Source: Lycocorax pyrrhopterus obiensis
Lineage: Eukaryota > Chordata > Aves > Passeriformes > Paradisaeidae
Assembly: GCA_014706295.1 (NCBI GenBank)
Contig: JACSVZ010000012.1
Coordinates: forward strand, 13,820,227-13,884,226
DNA: 64,000 nt
Direction: 5' to 3'
Shown here: piece after piece, positions 58,251-64,000 of the stretch
Layout: each line of letters begins with the position of its first letter
Position numbering within the stretch: position 1 is the stretch's first letter
Notes under the pieces: generated by a model
The model's input: only the letters and a program-made list of their open reading frames with translations
The model's database searches: none
What the model was told of the DNA's origin: nothing
Translations under genes and position numbers: made by a program

Positions 58251-61200
58251 CGGCGGCGCGGGCATGGGATCGCCGGGGACCGGGGACCAGCACCACCCAG
58301 TGTACGCGGGACAGCGGGCACCTCCTCGGTCCCGGCGCCTCCACGGGGCACCGGGAACCGCCCCACGAAGGACTAGGCACGGGCAGCGCCCCGGAGCTGC
58401 GTGCTCTGCTGCCCCACGCCGGGTTGGGGTGCTGCCACAGCCTCGGCTGAGCTCACTCCCCAAAACCGGGGTTCCCCGGACCAGGGATGCCCGGAGGACG
58501 AGTGTCTGCAGCTCCAGCATCACACTCGCCCGGCTGCTGGGTGCCTCTGTCAGGTTATGGTGTGCCAGGCTGTCCCTAGGCTGGGCACAGAGTGCCCTGG
58601 GGCACTGCGGGGTTCCAGGCTGTCCCCAGGCTGTGCACTGGGTGCCCCTGTCGGGCTGCGGGGACCCAGGCTGTGTCCAGGTCACAGGGTGCCCGGGGTC
58701 ACGGTGAGGGGAGCCAGGCTGTGTCCAGGCCCGGTGCCGCCGTCGCGGGGCTGAGCACAGCGGTTCCTTGCCCGGCAGATGGAGCGGATGATCGTCAGCA
58801 TGCAGGACCCCGACATGGGCATCAAGATGAGGAACCAGCGCTTGCTCATCACGGTCATCCCCCACGCCATGACAGGTGGGTCCCCGCGATGGGGTGCCCC
58901 GCGAGGCGCGTGGGGTGGGGAAGGCGTGTGGGCGCTCCCCGGGTGCCCCCAGCACTGCAGCAGCGCCCACCGCCGGCCCCCCGCGCCGCTCCTCTCCCCG
59001 CACCCCGTGCTGCAGCTGGGATCAATTATGCATCGGCTGCGCGGGGCGGGCGCTCGCATGTCCTTGGCAGGGCCCCCGTCACCCTGCGTGACCCCTGGCA
59101 CTGCCATCTTGTGCCAGGTGCCCCAGCCGGAAACCCCCCCATGTCGAGTCTGGGGGACTCCATTGCACCCCATTAACGCAGCCTCTGTCCCCAGGGAACG
59201 ACATCGTGGAGTGGCTCATCCAGAAGTACGGCATCTCCGAGGAGGGTGAGTGCCCTGGCGCGGGCAGCCGGCACCGCGGGGCCAACTGGGGCTGCCGAGC
59301 TTCCACTCAGCCCCCAGTCTCACTCCGCAGAGTCGCTGCACCTCGGCAACCTCATCGTGAAGCACGGCTACATCTACCCCCTCAAAGACCCGCGCAGCCT
59401 GGTGCTGCGGGCGGATGAGTCGCCCTATCGCTTCCAGGTACAGCCGCACCGGGGCACGGCACAGCCCCAGCGCCGGGGCTCCCCGGCTGGGCACCGTGGC
59501 ACCCCGTGGCAGGTGCCTCAGCCTCTTCCTCCCCCACAGACCCCGTATTTCTGGACCAGCACCAAGTGGCCGGCCACGGAGCTGGACTACGGTAGGTGCC
59601 GCCGTGCCGCTGGCACCAACACGGGCTGCGACTCCTTCCCAGCCCCCCTCAGATGCCGCCGCTTCTCTTGCAGCCATTTACCTGGCCAAGAAGAACATCC
59701 GCAAGCAGGGAGATCTGATCGAACATGAGAAGGTGAGCGGTGCCCTCCTCACCCCTGTGATGAACTGGGGGAGTCTCAGCTCACCCAGGAGCCCGGTGAT
59801 CGCCCGTGGAGGGGGGCACCGGCGCTCCCTGTGCTGGAGTGGCAACAGGACCCGGAGCCGGGCAAGGGGACAGGTGCCACACCGTGCCTACGTGTCGCTC
59901 CCCAGGACAACTACAACCTCCTGCACAAGCGGATCAACCACACGTGGGACTTCGTGGTGATGCAAGCACGGGAGCAGCTCCGGTGAGTGCGGGCACGGCC
60001 GGCACCGCTGCGCTCCGGGGAGCGGCCGGGATGGAGCACCCCTGGGTGCCGGGCAGGCAGGGTGCCAGCACCTCCCCGCTGCCTCTGCACGGCCAGGGCA
60101 GCCAAGCAGCGGCGCAAGGGCGACCGCATCGTCATCGACTGCCAGGAACAGGCGTACTGGCTCGTCAACCGGCCCCCGGTGAGCGCGGGGCGGGAGGGGC
60201 CAGGCTGGAGGGTGCAGCCCTGGCACCACGCACGGCCCCGGCCTGAGCAGCGGGTCTGGGGGGCGCAGGGGTTCCCCCAGCCCCCAGCACTATGCTCTCG
60301 TTGCAGCCAGGAGCCCCCAACGTGCTGGAGCAGGGTCCCGAGCGCAGGAACTGCCACACCACCCGTGTCCAGCTGGTGAGTGGGGGTGTCCAGGCACCCC
60401 TGGGGCTGCCAGCGGGCAGTGCCTGTGCCAGGGTGTAGAGCTGCCCCGGTGGGTGCCCATCCATCTCACCCCAGGCTGTGCCCACATTTTGGGGTGAGGG
60501 GTGTGCCCCAGCTCTGCTAACATCCGTGTGTCCCCCACCCCGAGCACGGGCAGTCCGTGTTTGTTTGTTCTTGCACCCACCGCCCCTCTGTGCCAGCACC
60601 TCTAACCCCTGCAGGGCAGCTGTGCTGCAGGGAGCCCTGGCACCCCGGGGTGCCAGAAGCAGCCACCAGGCCCTTCCTTGTCTTGTGACCCCACTAATGC
60701 TGCCCCAGCACCCTCAGGCTGTCCTCACTAATCACCCACTTTCTCTTCTCTGCGCCATGTGCCGTGTCTTCTGCCCACGTAAGTGTCACTAACTTCCAGC
60801 TGGTGTCACACTGGGGTGTGGAGTGGGGGAAGCCAGGAATTCCAGGGCTGTGCTGGCTGAGCCAGGAGGGCTGGGGGAATGAGGCTGGAGGCCATGGGGA
60901 TGGGCTACAGAGTCCTGGGGTGGGGGACTGGGTGCCTGGATTGTCCAGGGGGGCGGTGGCAGGACAGTGTCCTGGCCCCACCGTGCCCTCACCCAGCCCC
61001 GTGTGTCTCTTGCAGACCAAGAACATGGATTACTACAAGCGAGAGGTGAGTGGGGCGAGGGGTGGGGGCAGCTCCTGGGGGGCACGAGCTGCCAGGCACC
61101 CCAACATCTCCCCTGCGCCTGGCCCCAGATCGAGTACTGCAGGAAGGCCATGGCCAGGACCAGGGTGAAGTCCTCCATCTGCCTTGAGGGGTGAGTGGCA

Positions 61201-62774
61201 GCAGCTGCCCCAGCCACAGGCTGGGTCCCTGTCAGGGTGACAGGGCACCCACATCACAGCAGCTGGTGGCTGGCACCACAGCCCTCAGCAGGGAGTGGAG
61301 CTGAGGCTCTGTAGAGCTCGGGCACATCCCCACCGCGTCCCTGTCATGTCCCCACGGTGGCTGGGTTTGGTGGCCCTGGTCGCCTCCAGCCGCCACTCCT
61401 GGCAGGTACATCAAGTTCAATGAGCAGTATGTGCCCCACGACCCCATCATGTCCGGCTGCCTGCCCAGCAACCCCTGGATCACGGATGACACCACCTACT
61501 GGGCCATGAATGCCCCCACGTAAGTGCCCCAGCCCCAGGCCCCCCAGTACCCCAACCCACAGGACAGGGTTGTGGGGTCTGTGGGGTCATGCAGGCTGCC
61601 GTGGGCTGCCAGCCCCAATGCTGCTGTCGCTCACAGGGTGACGACACCCACGAAGCTGCGTGTGGAGCGCTGGGGCTTCAACTTCAGTGAGCTCATCATG
61701 GACCCCCTGGGCAGGGCACAGCTTCTCGAATTCCTCAAGAAGGAGTTCAGCGGTGAGTGGCCCCAGACCGAGCCCCGAAACATCGCTACATCTTGGCACC
61801 CCAGAGCCACCACTCCAACCCAGCACTGTCAAACACACCATGTCCCAGTAGTGCCTAATCCACTGTCCAACTCCAACACCACCAAACCAACCCATTACTG
61901 TGTTCTGGCACTCCTCAATCCACCACCACATCCCAGTACTTCCCAGCTAATCTGCCCCAATTTCCCTGGTTCCACTGGCCCAGCTGGCTCTGTCCCACAG
62001 GGACACATGCCCAGCTGCAATGGCCTTTGGGGGCTGCCCATGGGGGGTTCCCAGTGCCGTGTCCCCATTCCTAGCACCATGTCCCCCTCCCCAGCTGAGA
62101 ACCTGAGCTTCTGGGAGGCGTGTGAGGAGCTGCGCTACGGGGAGCAGTCCCGCATCGCCGAGATCGTGGACTCCATCTACCAGTGAGTGCCAGTGGGATG
62201 AGGGTTCGGGAGGAAAGGTTTGGGGGTGGTCAGGCCATCACGGTGCTATGTCCCAGGGCGGGGCCGGGCTCATCCCGTCTGTGACTCCCCAGGCAGTTCC
62301 TGGCTCCCGGGGCCACGCGCTGGGTGAACATCGACAGCAAGACGATGGAGCGAACACTGGAGGGCATAAAGACGCCCCATCGCTACGTGATGGACGATGC
62401 CCAGATGCACATCTACATGCTGATGAAGAAGGTGGGTGAGGGCGGGGCTGGGCAGTGCAGGGCTGGGCAGGATCCTGACGCCTCTGCTCGCCCAGGACTC
62501 CTACCCACGGTTCCTCAAGTCGGACCTCTACAAGAACCTGTTGGCCGAGGCCATCATTCCCCCGGAGACCAAGAAGCGGTGAGGGCAGGGGCCGTTCCCT
62601 GGGGCGCTGGGTGGTTCCTGCCGGTTCTGACCCCGTTCTGCCCGCAGGGTCTTCCCCTTCATGCGAAAACAGCGGCATTCCAGCCCCAGCCCCGCCCTGC
62701 TCCTGCCCGCGGGCGATGCCGAGGAGAGGAGCAGGAGCCCTTCCACTGCTCCTGTCCCCGAGGAGGAGAGCTGA
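57860..62774 (+). CDS. RGS11: Regulator of G-protein signalling 11, complete, 17 exons
   Basis: An R7-family GTPase-activating protein for Galpha-o, working with Gbeta5 at membranes, notably in retinal ON-bipolar cells. Exons: 57860-57919, 58779-58875, 59195-59245, 59331-59437, 59540-59591, 59674-59732, 59906-59982, 60097-60178, 60307-60375, 61016-61045, 61129-61190, 61406-61519, 61637-61752, 62095-62182, 62293-62431, 62496-62578 and 62648-62774. All are GT..AG with closed phases, giving 470 residues (human 467). The DEP domain spans about 35-110 ([26 protein letters not shown]), DHEX about 110-200 ([15 protein letters not shown]), the GGL domain that binds Gbeta5 about 218-280 ([11 protein letters not shown]), and the RGS domain about 297-415 ([43 protein letters not shown]). 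The C-terminal tail is Ser/Pro-rich. The start codon gives an N-terminus like human RGS11. No break is seen. Confidence 0.97.
57920..58778 (+). repeat. RGS11: RGS11 intron 1 with GC-rich minisatellites
   Basis: From about 57985 to 58215 variants of ggcaccgtgggga and accggcaccgtgtgga recur; a block of about 60 bases around gggagctgggacggtg is nearly duplicated. From about 58560 to 58730 a second set (caggctgtccccaggctg with gggtgcccc) repeats every 55 bases or so. A 473-codon open frame on the minus strand (57582-59003) and others result from these repeats and are not genes. Confidence 0.85.
58876..59194 (+). other. RGS11: RGS11 intron 2
   Basis: 319 GC-rich bases. Nothing recognised. Confidence 0.8.
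60376..61015 (+). other. RGS11: RGS11 intron 9
   Basis: 640 bases, the longest RGS11 intron after intron 1. It contains a perfect donor-like gtaagtgt at 60779 without a convincing partner acceptor, so no extra exon is called. Confidence 0.75.
61753..62094 (+). other. RGS11: RGS11 intron 13
   Basis: 342 bases that split the RGS domain. It is C-rich, and nothing else is recognised. Confidence 0.8.
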
Positions 62775-63046
62775 GAGCCGCAGCCCCCCGCCAATATGTG
62801 AGCCCCCCGACCCAGCACACCCAGCCCCGCCGCAGGACCCTGCCGGCAGTAGCACTGAAGGAGAGAAGCCATATTCCCCCCAGAGTCCCCCTGGAGCCAG
62901 GCTGACCCCGCCGCAACCCCCACTCACATCCCCACGCCCTCCTGTCCCTCGGGGGAGCCGCACCCAGCCGGCCTGGTGCGGGGTCACCCCCTCCTCCCAC
63001 CCCGGCCCCGGTCACGAGACAATAAAACCCCCATGGGGAAACACTG
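62775..63046 (+). other. RGS11: RGS11 3' untranslated region
   Basis: About 250-270 C-rich bases from the stop codon to just beyond the polyadenylation signal. Confidence 0.75.
63021..63026 (+). terminator. RGS11: RGS11 polyadenylation signal AATAAA
   Basis: A canonical hexamer (gacaataaaacc) 247 bases after the stop codon. Confidence 0.85.
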
Positions 63047-64000
63047 TGGCTCCCGTGGATTTTGGGAAGGGGGACCAGAGAGACATTGGCGGGGTGGGAG
63101 GTGCACAAAGTGCTGCCCACTTCTCCAGGCTGGATTGTGCTCCGTACTCTGGGCTGGAAGCAACGTCCTCCCATGCCTGCAGCAGCCGGCAAGGGTGCAG
63201 AGGCCGGCAGGGGAGCAGCCCCCCCAGACATGTGTGCCCATGGCACAGCCATCACCCACGGCTCTGCTTGCTCCAGGGGCAGCACCAGCCTGGCATGGCT
63301 GGCTGGCACTCAGGCGTTACTGTTGTGCCCACCTACACCCTGGGAGGGATGAAAAGGCCTCTGGAATGGGGCTGGAGTGCCACAGCCCTGTGGGCTGGCA
63401 GGGGCACCAGGAGCAGGGCTGGCAGCTGAGCCACTGTCCCTGTCCATGGACTGCTAATCTGAGCAGAGGCCGAGGATCGCACGGCAGGATTATCGCCTTC
63501 CCGGGAGCCGAGCCCAGCTGCGGGAGATTATCGCTGGTGGTTACATAAAGGAGAGGGGGGCTGATGCCCAGCAGCGCTCAGCCCTGGAGCCCAGCCTGCT
63601 CCACACGTACCCACACAGCAGAGCTGGGGACAGCTCCAGCCCCACATGGACAAAGAGGTGCCATCCCATATCCTGGCTAACAAACACCGTCGGGATGCTG
63701 GGGATAGCGGCACCCTTCCCTGCCGCAGAGACTGGCACAGAGCAAGGGGCATTCTCAGCTCGGTGCTGGGGCACACAGGGCTCTGGGGCACGGGGAACTG
63801 CTGCAGCCTCGGTCACAGGACGGAGCTTGGGACCTCGGTGCTGGCAGCCACTGGGCAGTGACAGATGGTCCCGCGCTCCAGGAGACAACGCCTGCCACGC
63901 GTCTCCCTCCGGCTTGATCCAAATCCAAACCCCGGCATGAGATTTTCGTGCTGATGGACTGCAGCGGGAAATCTGGGGTGTAAAACCAGGTCACAGAGCC
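63047..64000. other. Region downstream of RGS11, no gene recognised
   Basis: About 950 GC-rich bases. Open frames on both strands show no family resemblance. In mammals FAM234A lies beyond RGS11, but no part of it is recognised here. The stretch 63488-63560 looks promoter-like and is listed separately. Confidence 0.7.
63488..63560 (+). promoter_or_regulatory. Possible promoter or enhancer with paired GATTATCGC words
   Basis: GATTATCGC occurs at 63488-63496 and again at 63526-63534; its complement GCGATAATC contains a GATA core. A TATA-like acataaagg follows at 63543. Nothing transcribed is recognised downstream within the window. Confidence 0.3.

Noticed and set aside
57582..59003. 473-codon minus-strand open frame
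   Set aside because: It is built from minisatellite units in RGS11 intron 1 and runs antisense through exons 1 and 2; no family resemblance and low-complexity repeats.
60718..60778. Possible extra RGS11 exon ending at a perfect gtaagt donor
   Set aside because: The 61-base length would shift the frame, while the neighbouring exons join in phase without it and match the family protein.
63047..64000. 3' end of FAM234A on the minus strand, as expected from mammalian synteny
   Set aside because: No frame resembles that protein in the remaining bases; it may lie further on or be absent.
1..64000. tRNA, rRNA, CRISPR or prokaryotic mobile systems
   Set aside because: No A/B-box tRNA pattern, spaced direct repeats of CRISPR type or bacterial-type operons were seen.

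Overview
The window is vertebrate nuclear DNA. Genes are split into exons with GT..AG introns, polyadenylation signals are AATAAA-type, and CR1 LINE fragments are present. CR1 elements together with very short introns in a GC-rich, gene-dense half point to a bird, probably a small chromosome. I cannot name the species. No bacterial, viral or CRISPR-like content is visible.

Four genes are recognisable by protein similarity recalled from their families, and exon phases close perfectly in all four. (1) AXIN1, plus strand: the last eight coding exons (17088-47259) spread over about 30 kb. The exon with the N-terminal RGS domain lies upstream of the window, so bases 1-17087 are intron. (2) PDIA2, minus strand, 11 exons (52813-49552), 539 codons: a pancreas-type protein disulfide isomerase with two thioredoxin active sites and a C-terminal RDEL. 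(3) ARHGDIG (RhoGDI-3), minus strand, 6 exons (57004-53407), 227 codons. (4) RGS11, plus strand, 17 exons (57860-62774), 470 codons, with DEP, GGL and RGS domains. The order and orientation AXIN1> <PDIA2 <ARHGDIG RGS11> is that of human 16p13.3 read in reverse.

Layout: 1-47 kb is AT-richer, gene-sparse AXIN1 intron sequence with three CR1 remnants, a 22-bp minisatellite, a 57-bp duplication and some CpG-rich patches. From 47 to 63 kb the DNA is GC-rich and compact, with introns often under 100 bases. AXIN1 and PDIA2 converge tail to tail. PDIA2 follows ARHGDIG head to tail with under 600 bases between coding parts. ARHGDIG and RGS11 diverge from a shared CpG-rich region. From 63 to 64 kb no gene is recognised, but there is a possible promoter-like stretch.

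The genes act separately: AXIN1 is the Wnt destruction-complex scaffold, PDIA2 folds proteins in the ER, ARHGDIG holds Rho GTPases inactive, and RGS11 speeds GTP hydrolysis by Galpha subunits. Their neighbourhood is conserved synteny, not an operon-like system. I found no previously undescribed biological system. The most notable points are a CPHC (DsbA-like) second active site in PDIA2, a PTF1-like element upstream of PDIA2, a tandem splice acceptor before the AXIN1 DIX exons, and tandem repeats that create long false reading frames near the RGS11 promoter.
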